DNA of 64,000 bases, taken from assembly GCA_963930655.1 (NCBI GenBank), contig OZ005600.1, positions 16,336,501 to 16,400,500 on the forward strand, written 5' to 3'. Both the position numbers and the translations under genes were made by a program. Source of the DNA: Myrica gale (lineage: Eukaryota > Streptophyta > Magnoliopsida > Fagales > Myricaceae). The notes below the pieces were generated by a model. That model made no database searches. It was not told the DNA's origin and worked only from the letters and a program-made list of their open reading frames with translations. Positions within the stretch are counted from its first letter, which is position 1, and every line of letters begins with the position of its first letter. This document shows, piece by piece, positions 52,770-64,000 of the stretch.

Positions 52770-54299
52770 GGGGTAATGTCATTGTTCGCCCCATAAGTAT
52801 GGAGCAATTGCAATCGAGCCCCCTTAACTATCAAAACTGCGATTTACGCCCCATAAATTTCAGAATTTTTCAATCTTCACCCCCTGTCCAATTTCCTGTC
52901 AAAATTCACGGAATTCAGCATCACATGCGTCGCACATGCGCCAAGCCCACCTGTATTTACCAAAATAACCCTGTGTGTTTGATATATCAGTTTGAACTTC
53001 TCCACCTTTCATTGAAACATTCCTCCCGTTGACAAAAATTCGCCGAAGGTTTCCTCCCTATCTCATTGAGAAGTAGCTGGCCTCTCCTGTCAAGCCAAGA
53101 AGCATCTGGCCTCTCCCATTGAGTTCATTGTCATAGTTGAAGGTTTTAGCACCCTATCCAGCTCAATGCCCATCCTCAACTCCCTCAATCATTTGGAGAG
53201 CGATATCACAGAGGCCTCCCTATCCCCGTATTGCCATCAGTACGACACGGCCAACGCCTCCAACGTACACGCCTGTACCAACATCTCCATCCCCGAGTGT
53301 CTCAACTCGGTTGTGCGAGAAAGTATGAGGCGCGTCATACACCGGGGCCAATCCAGTGTCTCGGGTCCAACTCGCAATCGAGTTTGGTGTAAACTCGGAC
53401 AAGTAGGTCCTCCGTTAGCACAGATAAAGGATTGTGGTTTCGGTCTGAGAAAACAGAGGTTGTTTCTTTCTTTTTTGTTTTTGTTGAAATAAAGGATTGT
53501 GGGCGGTTTTCGGTTTAGGTGGTGGAAGGGGAGGAGGATAAGCGAGTGGTTTTGGAGAGAACCGAACAAGACCGAAATGGTTTTAATGGATCATCCACAT
53601 TAACAGAGAGACTTTGTTTAGGGTCGGTAAAGCCAAGGAATTGCAGAGACTTGAGAGAATTATGGCTATGTGTGAAAGAAATGAGAGACAACAGAGGAGA
53701 CGATTTGTTTGACTTTTTTTAAGGAGGCAGAGAACAATTGTTTTCACTCTCGTGGTCAAAGTCGGACAGTGTCAGCCTGTGGAGGGTCATTGAAAATGTC
53801 CTGCGGAGATTGGAGGGTGGGGAACGGGTTTGATGGAGGATGCATGTGATCCTAGCTAGTTCTGCGAAGGCCAAGCCGGGGGAGACGTAGTACTATTCTG
53901 TACGGTACCGTTGGGAGGGCGCCACCCATGGTGCAAAGCCGTACCTGTGTTTTGTTGACTTTGCAATGAAGATTGAAGAGCAACGAAGAACAAATACTAT
54001 AAGGAATTGACTGTGATGGATGGGTCAAGGGATGGTGGGCGGCGAGTGGCCTGGCGCAACGGTAAGGGCAGACATAAGTCATTTGGTCTCACTTACGATG
54101 AGTATTTATGTAAAGACAAGTGGGCTTCTTGCATGTGCGACGCACGTGATGCCGAATTCTGTTACTTTTGACGAAAAATTGGACGGGTGGCGAAGATTGA
54201 AAAAGTTTGAAATTTATGGGCGTAAATCGCAGTTTTGATAATTAAGGGGGCTCGATTGCAATTGCTCCATATTTATGGGGCGAACAATGACATTACCCC
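52770..54299. mobile_element. Mutator-like element, perfect 9-bp target duplication (Pack-MULE candidate)
   Basis: Starts GGGGTAATGTCATTGTTCGC and ends with the exact inverse (GCGAACAATGACATTACCCC). Both sides are flanked by TATAGTGAA (52761-52769 and 54300-54308), the 9-bp duplication of the Mutator superfamily. The inverted repeats extend about 200 bp (ACTGCGATTTACGCCC, TGCGTCGCACATGC and GCCCACCTGT-type words on both sides). The interior of about 1.1 kb has no transposase and holds GC-richer, gene-like sequence. The clearest transposon in the window. Confidence 0.9.
53137..53725 (+). other. Gene-like sequence inside the Mutator-like element, unidentified
   Basis: Two open stretches on the plus strand: 53166-53492 (MPILNSLNHLESDITEASLS, then ACTNISIPECLNSVVRESM) and 53519-53722 (LERTEQDRNGFNGSSTLTER). 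Base composition is closer to coding DNA than the flanks, but I do not recognise the proteins and cannot exclude a minus-strand origin. Possibly a captured exon. Confidence 0.3.
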
Positions 54300-54451
54300 T
54301 ATAGTGAAAGATATATAACCCATATATATACTTATTGAATCGAAACTCATAATAAGTTTATGAATTCATTTCAGTATTTCACATTGGTAGAGTACGTTTT
54401 CTTTCCCCCCCTCTCTCTCTCCCTCTTTCTTCTAACCATGCTTGTCCAGGT

Positions 54452-54885
54452 TGTAATTCCTAGGATTAAGGCAACCCAAGAGGGGGGCGAAATGAATTTT
54501 CAAAATTTTTCGCTTTTAACCCCAAAAACGTGTTTGCAAAATAAATAAGTGTCAAATGTAAAGAGTAGAGTTTAGATAAGCAAACACAAGATTTTTAGGC
54601 GGTTCAACATACTCGCTTACATCCACCCCTCAAGCAACTTCACAAAGCCTTAAGGTTTTCCCACTATCTTCTAAATAGTGTACACTCTAGCTTTCGGGTG
54701 CTAGAGAACCGTACAAGTGTTTTCCCGGACTCAACAGTCACAACCTAAGTGGGTTTTCGGGCGCACATCTTACAACCTAACCAAGCTTGAGATATACCCT
54801 CTGTAAGCTTATTTTTTAGTGAACACCTTACTAAAGGAATCATCTCTCTTGGATAAGAAGATACAATAATAAACTATCTCAAAAA
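54452..54885 (-). repeat. 3' LTR portion of the minus-strand copia element
   Basis: The lower border TG (54452) corresponds to the LTR end next to the primer site at 63086, sharing CAACCCAAGA-GGGGG. It contains the GGTTGTAAGATGTGCGCCC-type and CTTGAGGGGTGGATGTAAG-type blocks known from plant copia LTRs. The upper border with the coding remnant is uncertain. Confidence 0.55.
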
Positions 54886-55341
54886 GTGGATATGAAAATG
54901 AAGTCTTCTATGCCACAACCAACTATCCTTATCATTTAGAGCTGAAAGACATTTTATGTTTTCTGAGGAGATGGTCTCTAAATGAACCGTATACACATTC
55001 TCAGATCTAAGCCCAACAAATAAGACTTTCTTGCTTTCTATGTTTTCAACAAGACACATAGATGATTCAAAAATGACTTGGTTTCCTTTATCACATAATT
55101 GACTTATACTTAGAAGATTGTGTTTTAATCCATCAACAAGAAGCACATTTTCAATTATGGGACTAAGATACATACCAATGCTACCAATGTCAAGTATTTT
55201 CTCATTGCCATTATCACCAAAGGTAACTGAACCCTTTTCTTTGAGACAAAGAGAGATGAACCAACTCTTATCTCCAGTCATGTGCTTGGAGCATCCACTA
55301 TCAAGAACCAATGTTCCTCTGTGTTTTTGGACTTCAAGCAT
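54874..55341 (-). pseudogene. Copia protease and truncated pre-integrase
   Basis: LVLDSGCSKHMTGDKSWF is the aspartic protease active site (DSG). Then SVTFGDNGNEKILDIGSIGM, LKHNLLSISQLCDKGNQVIF and DSWLWHRRL, where the integrase zinc domain should follow (LGHAS...) but is replaced by unrelated residues and a stop. It overlaps the gag frame (55278 on) in another frame, a frameshift. Confidence 0.8.
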
Positions 55342-56035
55342 ACCTCTTCATCATCATTCTTTGCCATAAAGCATAGGTTTGCCACTTCTTCAACATCGCT
55401 TTCACTATCACTATCATCGGATTCTCCCCATGCAGCCAAGAAGGCTTTCTTCTTGTCCTTGAAATTCTTGGATTTCTTGTGGGTTTCAAGGTTGGGACAA
55501 TCCGTCTTTATGTGACCCGGTTTTTTACATCCAAAACAGATAATCTCATTCTTCTTGCTACTATCCCCTTTGTGGCTTGTCTTTCTTTGAAATCTTCTAT
55601 CTCCTTGTTTCTTCTGAAAGAACTTTTTGAACTTCTTGGTGAATAATGTCATTTCTTCATCTTCTTCGGAAGACTCATCACTACTTGAACATGAAGCTTT
55701 CAAGGCAATTCCTCTTTTTCCTTTGCCTTCTTCCTCATCTCCCTTTGCTCGGTTCATCTCATGTGTCATGAAAGAACCCATGAGTTCCTCTAATGAGAGC
55801 TTGGTTAAGTCTTTATCCTCTTGAATAGCAGTGACTTTGGATTCCCAAGCATTAGGTAAGCACCTAAGATTTTTTCTCACCATTTCATCGTTAGTATATT
55901 CTTTACCGAGAGATTTAAGACCATTCACAATATCAGTAAAACGCGTAAACATGGATGCGATAGATTCATCGGATTTCATTTTAAAGAGCTCATAATTATG
56001 TACAAGCATACTTATTTTAGATTCCTTTATTTGAC
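55278..56035 (-). pseudogene. Copia gag, C-terminal half
   Basis: Begins after the nested element with SQIKESKISMLVHNYELFKM, then SMFTRFTDIVNGLKSLGKEY, LRCLPNAWESKVTAIQEDKD, an Asp/Glu/Ser-rich stretch (SSSDESSEEDEEM) and the zinc knuckle CFGCKKPGHIKTDC. It continues the N-terminal half at 62700-63052 (…EVTHEGTS), so the two halves define the nested insertion exactly. Confidence 0.85.
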
Positions 56036-56039
56036 TTAT

Positions 56040-59000
56040 TGTCATGCCTTGAACATAGTCCCGCAGGGGACCGTGACCTTTACCTGAAGTCAGGGTTGTG
56101 CGTTCCCTTTGGAACCGTCTCCGATTTCCCTTGGAGACCTTACATACGGTCAAGCTAGCGCACATTCTCTCATTTGTCCTTCAGTGGCTAGACATGACCC
56201 TTGGAGGCACCACACCTTCTCAATGTCCTTCAGTGTGGTTTGCACAGCCTCGTGGATTCACCCATCCTTCTCACATTTGTCCTTTGGTATGGGAGTCCAT
56301 CTTGATGGTACGGTACCGACCAGTGCCCCTTAACTTAACTTATCGTTTCATAGAACCTTTTCATATTCTTTCCATAAACTCATTGCATAAACATTCTCTT
56401 GAAAAATTCATGCTTGTTCATGAAACGATGCAGTGTGTCATTCCAGTTTTGAAAAAGAAACACTTACTGTCCACTTACAGTATCCACTTACTCTTGGTCT
56501 TCCTTGGTAGTGTATAAAACACGTAGATCGCCTACAAGCGATTCAAATATTTCTTAGACTTTAAGAAATAGCACGTAATTATTAAATATATATATATATA
56601 TATGTGTCACTGAAATTCTTTTAATCATTTAAAGTATTTTATTTACTCTTCTAATAATATCTAAACTTAGGTTATTTAATTATTAACCATATTACAAAAT
56701 ATTTATATCTTTATTCCCGATTAGGGTTTTAATCAATTAATAGATTAGGGTTAAATCCAAATCTCCCATTATTTAATGTACTTAATAAAATCTTCATAAG
56801 TGTAATTCACTTAATAAATTCGGCCAAGACCTATTTATTCTAATTAAATCTTTAGTACATGCTTTCAACACAAGGTTTTGCTAATTCCTTGTAACCCTAA
56901 CTTCTAAGCCTTAATATCCTTTAATCCGATTAGCCAATCCTAATCTCATTTATCCATCCTAACCAATTATATTCCATTTATCACAAACTAGCAATTAGGG
57001 TCTCTACAACACTAGGCATTCGGCCAACACCATGTTCTATGTGTCCTTAGTCAAAATTTATCTCCAATGGTGACCCCTTCCTCCATTCAATAAATTCACA
57101 ACTTAGGATCTAAAAATCAAAACACAACACAAGTTATCACTAATAGCAATATTCAGCCAACTCAAAATATCACAACACCACTAGGTTTTCTTCGGTTCTT
57201 TCGCTTTGCATGCATTCTTTACACTTAGCAATCATCTACCATGCATTAGGTCATAAATCTTGTACATAACATGGCCAATGTCCAGATCTAAGCATATACA
57301 AACCACTCATGAAAACCTAAAGCATACATGGTTCGGCTATACATCAAAATCCCACATTTTTCATGCTAAAATTTATAATATACATCTCCTTTGCATTCAT
57401 GACCCATCTTGCATGTATTAAATTCATACTTTCATCATATACAACCACCAACTCTAGATCTATCATTTAGAGACCTCAACAACACAAGATCTAAAAGGAA
57501 ACAAGCATACCATTCGGCCAAGCACAACATATGTTAGATCTAAACCTTTTTTCTAATATACATTGCTCATCCTTTGCATTTCCTTAACATTTAATCTTAG
57601 ATCCAAGCATGTATGTCCAGATCTAACACTTACACATAACTATGATCAAAGTCTAACCAAAATAAAACATAAAAGCCCAAGATCCCAATACATGAAGGAT
57701 TCGGCTAGCATGGGAAATGTGAGATCCAAATTTTTACCTTGTTGCTCCTTCTCTTTTCTCTTTGTTCCTTTGCAAGCTTCTCCTCTCTTTCACCTACTAA
57801 ACAACCTAAGGTTCTTAATCATCCAGATCTCAACATATCTATGCATGAAACAACTCAAACCCTAAGATCTATACACAAGAGTTCGGCCATCAAGAGGGTT
57901 TTTACCTTAGTGCTCCTTTGTCTCTTTTCTCTCTTTCCTTTGCACAATACCTCTTTCACTTCACTTCCTTCTTCTCCTTTCTTCTTCTTTGTTCTTCTTC
58001 CTTGTCCTCCTTCTTCCCTTTACACAAAATCCCCTTGATCCAAGCTCAAATCTAAGCTTTTTGGTTCAAGGGTTTTGGCCTCCCCTTGATTTCTCTCCTT
58101 TGGGTATTCGGTTTCTCTCTTCTCTTTGGTATTTGGTTTTTCACTTCTAGGCTTTTTGTTGGTCGACCAAGGTGGCCTAAATGAGCTCAATTGAAGGGGG
58201 GAAAAGGGGTGTTAGGCGTGTGAGACAATGGCATGCATCTAGCCATGATTTTCGGCCATGACATTATTTCCTCTTCCATGTCATTTTTCAGCTTTTCCAT
58301 TTCTTGTCTCCCTCTTGTCTCCATTGCCTTTCTAGTATAACTCTTTGCACCACAAAATTCAAATCTCTTTGTCATTCACGTGTGTCCTCCCCCACCACAT
58401 GAATTCAACTTTTATTTAGAGACTTGTTCCTCCAATTAGTTCATTTGGTTGAATTCTAACTACCTAGTTTACTTATCCTAATCTAGTTGCTTAGGAAACT
58501 TAAGTAAGATTAGTTCCATTAATCTAACTTTCTAAATCCAATTTGCATGGCCCATTGGGCAGTCCATTAAGCCCTTGATTCAAGGCCCATCATCATATTC
58601 TAAAGCCCAATTCATAAGCCTAAGGGCTTAGGCCTAATGTCCAACTTCCTTAAGGCCCAATAGCACTATTACAAGGCCCATTGCCATGGGCTCCATGGCA
58701 ACCCAATATCATGCTTTCCAAAGCCCATCTCCATGCTTATTTTGGCAGCCCATTAGCATGCCATTATAAGCCCAATGTACACCAAAAGTTATAAGCCTCA
58801 TGGTAGCCCAACATCACACTTCAAGGGCCCATCATCACATGTAATTGGGCAGCCCATATGTCACAACTTCAAGGCCCAATTACATCCAATAACCGGCCAT
58901 AAATGGGTAGCCCAATATCAGCCCATTATTTGAGGTTTCTAAGCCCAACATGCAAGTCTTAATACTCCAAAATCATTCATAAGAAAATCCTTCAAAATTT

Positions 59001-62000
59001 AAAATCAAGAATATTGATGGAAAATATGCAATTAATCTAGCAACATGAAATTGGTTACTATAAAATTTAAAATCTCATCCATAGCATTTAAATCATAACA
59101 TCACATTTTAGAAATTCAAAATAATTACACATACATTTTCTTAACATAAAATCATGCCTTGGCCAAGCAAGGTTTCTTTTAACACAGAATAGGCCATGAA
59201 ATCTTTCATCTAGTAATGAAGTAGACACAGGTTTCTTCGAGGTCTTACAGATCACATCGATCAAGTCACAACAACAAAACAGATAAACGTCTTCCTTCTA
59301 AGTCAGATAGTCCTCCTGACTTCCTTCACCTAAAGCATCTGGAATGATACAGTTTTAAAAAATGTGAGTCAAAAAGGCTCAGTAAGGGAAAAACATAACT
59401 TGAAAACATGATCTTGAACTTGAACTTGAATATCATGAGAATTCGTAAATCATGATGCACATGCATGTCTCATGGTTATGCATATGCTCTTGATCGTAAA
59501 ACTTGTTCTTGTTCTTGAAATTGGCTCATGGCCCTTAAAAAATAATTCATTCTTGACTTGTGGGCTACTTACGTTCCATTTGACCCCTGATGTCAAAGTT
59601 GTGCGTTCCCATCGGAACTGTCTCCCTTACCCTTGGGGACATTTCATTTGGTCGAGCTAGCCCTTGTAGTTGCCCCATGCCTGATAGCTAGACACGGCCC
59701 TTGGAGGTCCACACCTTCTCACATTTGTCCTTCAGTGTGGTTGCACTACTTCTTAGGATTCACCCAACCTTCTCGCATTCGTCCTTCGATATGGGAGTCC
59801 ATCTTGATGGTACGGTACCGACCAGAGCCCTTAACTTGACTTGACTTATCATAAAACTTCTCATATGCCATTGCATAAAAAATCTCTTTAGAAAATCATG
59901 CAATGCTCGTGCCATGACATGCTCACTTATGATGCCATGCTTGTTCATGTAAAACTATGCAGTGTATCATTCCAGTTTTGCAAAAATGTAAGTTTATACT
60001 TACAATCCACTTACTTCCACTTACTTTGGTTCTCTTGATTATGAGACGGTGCTTCGCCTACAAGCGATTCAATTATCACACTTAGATGCTTAGGAATTAA
60101 TCACATAAACACACAAAGAAAAAATACTTGAAATTAGTTCGGTTTTCCAAAAGTACATTTCTGAAAATACTATTTTATTTTCAAAGGTTTACTTTAGAAA
60201 CTTTCATAAAACACTTGAGAAAAGTAATTATCAACATCATAGAATCTTAAGTTCAAAACAGCAACTCGTAAGGTCTAACTCCATCTAATTCAACTAACTT
60301 AACCTGTTTTGTCCTCTATAGACTTGCTGATCTACTTCACTTCACCTTAATCCCTTAAATAGGCTGCTGACCAAAGCCCTAATTAACTTAATTACATGGA
60401 TTGAAATCGATTGTATTCATATCTTAATCAAGTCTTCAAAACAGCAAGCTATATGGTGCCAAAATCCAAGCTTGACATATTTTAATCTCATACATTAGGG
60501 CTACTCTTTGATAACTAGCCATTTCATCTTATCCAACTCTAATCATGGCTAATCCATGATTATATACTCCATCTACTATCCAAACCCGAGGCACCCTTCT
60601 AAGCATATGATTTTTTTAAGTTTTACATCACACCATAAAACTTCCTTTGCACATCCATATATTCGACCTTAGGTACCTATGTACTTGCAATCAATTTCTC
60701 ACTTGCTAATCTGGTTTTACCTAGGGTTTCTTTCCATTTTAACTTAACACTCATAATGCCATTAATGAACCTTCAATCTTGATCTATTTAGTGATTTTCC
60801 AATTGCATGCAACATTAAACCAAAACATAGCATCAAACCTAGGGTTCTTTAACTCCAATCTTTCGGCCATCAACCTAGATTTCACTTCTAAGCCATTCGG
60901 CCACCAACAACCTATGTGCATGTCATCCAAACATATAATGACAACCTCCAACAACCAAACTCACAACCTAGCAGGTGCTAATCATCATGAAATGTCCAGA
61001 TCAACACCAAACTCAAACATGCATGAGGTTCTTAAGCAAGAATACATTCCACCTTCAAATAATCCCTTCCTCCATCAACCACATCACAAAATTAACTCCA
61101 GCAGACCCAACCTATTCAGATTTAACATATATACAAGACAACAATATGATATTTTGGCCAAATCAAAGAGAATAGAGCATGCAAGGTTCGACCGCCAACA
61201 ATTTCATCTTCAACCATATTCGGCCTTACCTTGGTGTTGAACACAAGCTGATTAGGGAAGAGAGCACCTAGCATAAAAGTATCTAAAATCAGAAACTATG
61301 GAGGAAAACAATTAAAACAGCACATGTAAAACAAAATCTACTTCTACCTCCAACTATAGCACTCGGCTTTCACCAGAAACTTTGCTACTCTAAAGCTTTC
61401 GGTTCCTCCTACTATGATGGTTTCAAGGACTGAGATAAGTGATTATGGGTGCTGAGATGGAAGCTTGAGGTGAGGGAAAAGGAGAAGAACAGCTGCTGGA
61501 AAAAGCTTGAAGAAAACAAGGCAAAGCTTGGAGATGTAGTGGTTCGGCCAAGAGAACAAGGGCAAACTGAAATGGTGAGTTTCTGTCAAAGGGGAAAGTG
61601 AGCTGAGCAAAAGAGATATTCGGTCACAAGAGAAAAGGAAAGCAAGGGAAAAGCTTGGAGAAATGGAGAAGTGGAGAGGTGGGGTTCTCTACCAAGAGAG
61701 AATGAGCTGAAAGGGTTGTGCGAATTGGCTGGAGAGAAGAAGTGAAAAGAAAGAAGTTTGAAATGAGGTAAGGCAACACATGAAAGGGGATGGATTCCAT
61801 AGTTTGTATCGCCTACCCCCATTGGGTGATAAGGCCGGTTTGTCATTGTTTTGTCCTATCTCTTTAATTGCATTCAATTCCTTGTCTCACCCTTAGCCAC
61901 TCACGTGAATCTCCTAAGTCTCTAGAATTCTCTCTTCTTGCCATTCACGTAAAACACTCTTGCAATTCACCTTATCTTCTTTTCATTTCACTTATCACAT

Positions 62001-62694
62001 AAGTACATTGGCTTATCACTAGTATATGCACTCTAACTTAACACCAACAAGCACATCAACTTATCTATATCAACACAATAACTTATCTCAATGATAAACA
62101 CTCTAACCTATCTCTTTGATAATCACAAAAACTTATCTCCCTAATAACTCACTAGTTTATCACTACGATAAGCACACTAACCTATCTTTTAAATTCTTTA
62201 TCAAGCTATCTAATAAACCTTCTAACGTATCACTTAATTTTCTCTAATGGTCATTAAAACTACCCAAAGGTGATTAAGATTACCTAATCAAGAATACAAG
62301 ATAATCTATTAGCTCAACATAATTTCATAACTATAGACTTGTATACCATGATTTTCTACTTAGAGATTTTCGGCAATGAGAAATAAAATTTCTCTTTATA
62401 TATCTAACTTCATGAATTATGGAGTATAAATATAAGCAATGGAAAAATAAATTCATAAAAGAAATCTTCTTTGAATAAATTTGGCTAATAGGAAAATAAT
62501 AATAGACTTGTACTAATAAGCTTTCACAATGATAAAGAAAGTATCTAGAGGGAAATCTTAAATGAAATTTCATAAGAAAATTAATGTACCATAAACATTA
62601 AACTTAGGTCATACATTGGCCAAAAATATGCCCCCTTGAATTAAATCAAAACGAATACATAGGAAAATGGCAAAAGGAAATACGGGGTCTCACA
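56040..62694 (-). mobile_element. Nested LTR-type insertion of two related 3.2-3.4-kb blocks
   Basis: On the minus strand it begins TGTGAGACCCCGTATTTCC (62694) and ends ...AAGGCATGACA (56040), typical TG...CA ends. CTTAT (56035-56039) and CTTGT (62695-62699) are a 5-bp target duplication with one mismatch, splitting the gag codons. Two related blocks, 56040-59247 (minus start TGTAAGACCTCGAAG) and about 59540-62694, share the same order of landmarks: GTTGTGCGTTCCC, GAGTCCATCTTGATGGTACG, GCCTACAAGCGATTCAA, and CATTCACGTGTG- or CACTCACGTGAA-type words. No coding domain was found. It could be a pair of long LTRs with almost no interior (LARD-like) or two adjacent relatives. Confidence 0.6.
58545..58950. 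promoter_or_regulatory. Dense array of TGGGC/GCCCA motifs in the LTR
   Basis: About 18 GCCCA/TGGGC words in 400 bp, mostly GGCCCA or AGCCCA, spaced roughly 15-30 bp. TGGGCC/T (site II) is a known binding word for TCP factors and is enriched in promoters of growth genes; the role here is inference. The same array occurs inverted at 63425-63785. Confidence 0.5.
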
Positions 62695-62699
62695 CTTGT

Positions 62700-63052
62700 A
62701 CCTTCATGAGTTACTTCTAATTTATCCCAAATTTGCTTTGCGGTCTCACAACCGGAAATTCGATTAAACTCATTTGAATCTAAAGCACAATATAACACAT
62801 TCATAGCTTTTGAGTTTAAAGACATGAGTTTCAAATCATCATCATCAAATTCATTTTCATCCTTCAATATATACCTTTCTTGTTTCTAGGGAATCTAGGG
62901 TCATTTGAGATTATTCACCATACATCATAATCTATGGCTTGGATATAGATTCTCATTCTAGCTTTTCAATAGTTATAACATGTTCCATTGAAGAGAGGTG
63001 GTCTATTTGTGGATTGACCTTCAGCGAAGGAGGTACTAACAATGGTTGTCAT
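62700..63052 (-). pseudogene. Copia gag, N-terminal half
   Basis: ATG at 63052: MTTIVSTSFAEGQSTNRPPL, then FNGTCYNY followed by TGA where the family has Trp, RMRIYIQAIDYDVW followed by TGA likewise, and ALDSNEFNRISGCETAKQIW with DKLEVTHEGTS before the nested element. Two Trp-to-stop changes are typical C-to-T decay (seen as G-to-A in the coding strand). Confidence 0.8.
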
Positions 63053-63071
63053 TAAAAGAGTTCAAACCTCA

Positions 63072-63083
63072 GCTTTGATACCA
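63072..63083 (-). promoter_or_regulatory. Primer-binding site of the minus-strand copia
   Basis: Minus strand TGGTATCAAAGC, two bases after the LTR end (63086), one mismatch from the initiator Met-tRNA complement. Confidence 0.8.
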
Positions 63084-63184
63084 ATTGAAAGTCTATGTAG
63101 CAACCCAAGAAGGGGGTGAATTGAGTTTTAAAATAATTTAACAATTTCTCGATAGATTTAAAAACACCAATCACAATCAATCAC

Positions 63185-64000
63185 TGTAAGACCCCGAAGA
63201 AACCTTGCTTGGACAAGGCATGATTTTATGTTAAGAAAATGCATGTATAATTATTTTGAATTTCAAAAATATGATGTTATGATTTTAAATGCTATGGATG
63301 GGATTTTAAATCTATAGTAACCAATTTCATATTGCTAGATTAATTGTATAATTTCCTTCAATAATCTTGATTCTAATTTTTGAAGGATTTTCTTATGAAT
63401 GATTTTAGATTATTAAGACTTGCATGTTGGGCTTAGAAACCTCAAACAATGGGCTGACATTGGGCTACCCATGTATGGCCGGTTATTAGATGTATTTGGG
63501 CCTTGAAGTTATGACATATGGGCTGCCCAAGTACATGTGATGATGGGCCCTTGAAGTGAGATATTGGGCTGTCATGAGGCTTATAACATGTGGTGTATAT
63601 TGGGCTTATATGGCATGCTAATGGGCTGCCAAAATAAACATGGTAATGGGCCTAGTAATGGTGCTATTGGGCCTTAAGAAAGTTGGACATTGGGCCCAAG
63701 CCCTTAGACTTATGAATTGGACTTTAGGTGGTAATGTTGGGCCTTGGATTAAGGATTTATTGGGCTGCCCAATGGGCCTTGAAGTCAAGTTTATAATATG
63801 AGATTAGTATTGCTAAATTTCATTTATTTTACTAAGTAAACTAGGTAGTTGGAATTCAACCAAGTTAACTAAATGGGGAACAAGCTTCAAACTAGAAGTT
63901 GGAATTATGTGGAGAGGGGAGATACACGTGAATGACAATTAGGGTTTGAATTTTGTGGTGCAAAAATGTTATACTAGAAAGGCAAGGGAGACATGAAGGA
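63185..64000 (+). mobile_element. LTR of the nested family, plus orientation, running off the window
   Basis: Starts TGTAAGACCCCGAAGAAACC, the same start as the block at 59247 on the opposite strand, and follows it through the TGGGC array (63425-63785) and the GGTTATTAGATG/GGGCCTTGAAG landmarks. Compared with that block it lacks about 54 bp after GAAGAAACC, where the other copy has GTGTCTACTTCATTACTAG inserted between two AAGAAACC words. It interrupts the 5' LTR of the minus-strand copia. Confidence 0.7.

Larger units (their letters stand above)
54452..63184 (-). mobile_element. Copia element on the minus strand, pol deleted, gag split by a nested insertion
   Basis: 3' LTR end at 54452 (TGTAATTCC on the plus strand; the element side reads CAACCCAAGAGGGGGGCG, the same as the 5' LTR end at 63086). 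Gag starts at ATG 63052, breaks at about 62700, resumes at about 56035 and is followed by a protease-type frame to 54874. After a truncated pre-integrase (LWHRRL) the 3' LTR follows at once, so integrase, RT and RNase H are missing. The 5' LTR is itself broken at 63184/63185 by another LTR. Confidence 0.8.

Noticed and set aside
53236..53569. Minus-strand 110-codon frame in the 52770-54299 element
   Set aside because: Competes with equally long plus-strand frames and has no motif; orientation of the cargo cannot be decided from this alone.

Overview
This is nuclear DNA from a flowering plant, most likely a eudicot and possibly a woody one. The support is intron-containing plant gene families (a plasmodesmal X8/CBM43 protein, an NCL-type Na+/Ca2+ exchanger, mTERF and LRR-receptor-kinase fragments, a GRF zinc finger), many hAT, Mutator and CACTA elements, Ty1/copia elements with initiator-Met-tRNA primer sites, and a decayed endogenous pararetrovirus. 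I cannot name the species. Only two loci look intact: a single-exon acidic/coiled-coil nuclear-type protein (1504-3963, minus) and a three-exon callose-binding X8 protein (49051-50562, plus). Nearly everything else is transposable elements and gene relics.

Left part (1-9.2 kb): the 819-residue protein gene has, about 200 bp upstream of its ATG, a Mutator-like element with long terminal inverted repeats. That element carries a receptor-kinase fragment and an mTERF fragment (Pack-MULE architecture, 4172-6085). Weak LTR and hAT-like remnants follow.

Middle-left (9.2-27.3 kb): nested elements. A CACTA-type end at 9270 opens a region full of TTCGAAC motifs. Inside it lie a long foldback, an AT minisatellite and an endogenous pararetrovirus relic that is itself split by a CACTA-like insert. 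Next come a small hAT, a Mutator-like element carrying a GRF zinc-finger exon, and two exons of an NCL exchanger relic truncated by a second CACTA-type end at 21099. The second CACTA-like region is filled with TCCGGAC/TTCGGAC motifs and encodes a relative of the protein found in the first.

Middle-right (27.3-46 kb): an NCL cation-exchanger gene spread over 17 kb. Its exon 2 is split by a 7.4-kb copia element with two 567-bp LTRs. Its intron 1 holds two hAT elements, its EF-hand exon has an in-frame stop, and its start codon is missing. This is a second, largely complete NCL pseudogene beside the fragment at 20.5-21.1 kb, so an old tandem pair is likely.

Right part (46-64 kb): two MITE-like elements, the X8 gene, a copia gag scrap, a very clean Mutator-like element (52770-54299, perfect 9-bp target duplication), and a minus-strand copia element. 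The gag gene of that copia is split by a 6.65-kb LTR-type insertion made of two related blocks. A third copy of the same LTR family, in the opposite orientation, starts at 63185 and runs off the window. The copies at both ends contain dense TGGGC arrays.

All family names come from reading the translations; no database search was run.
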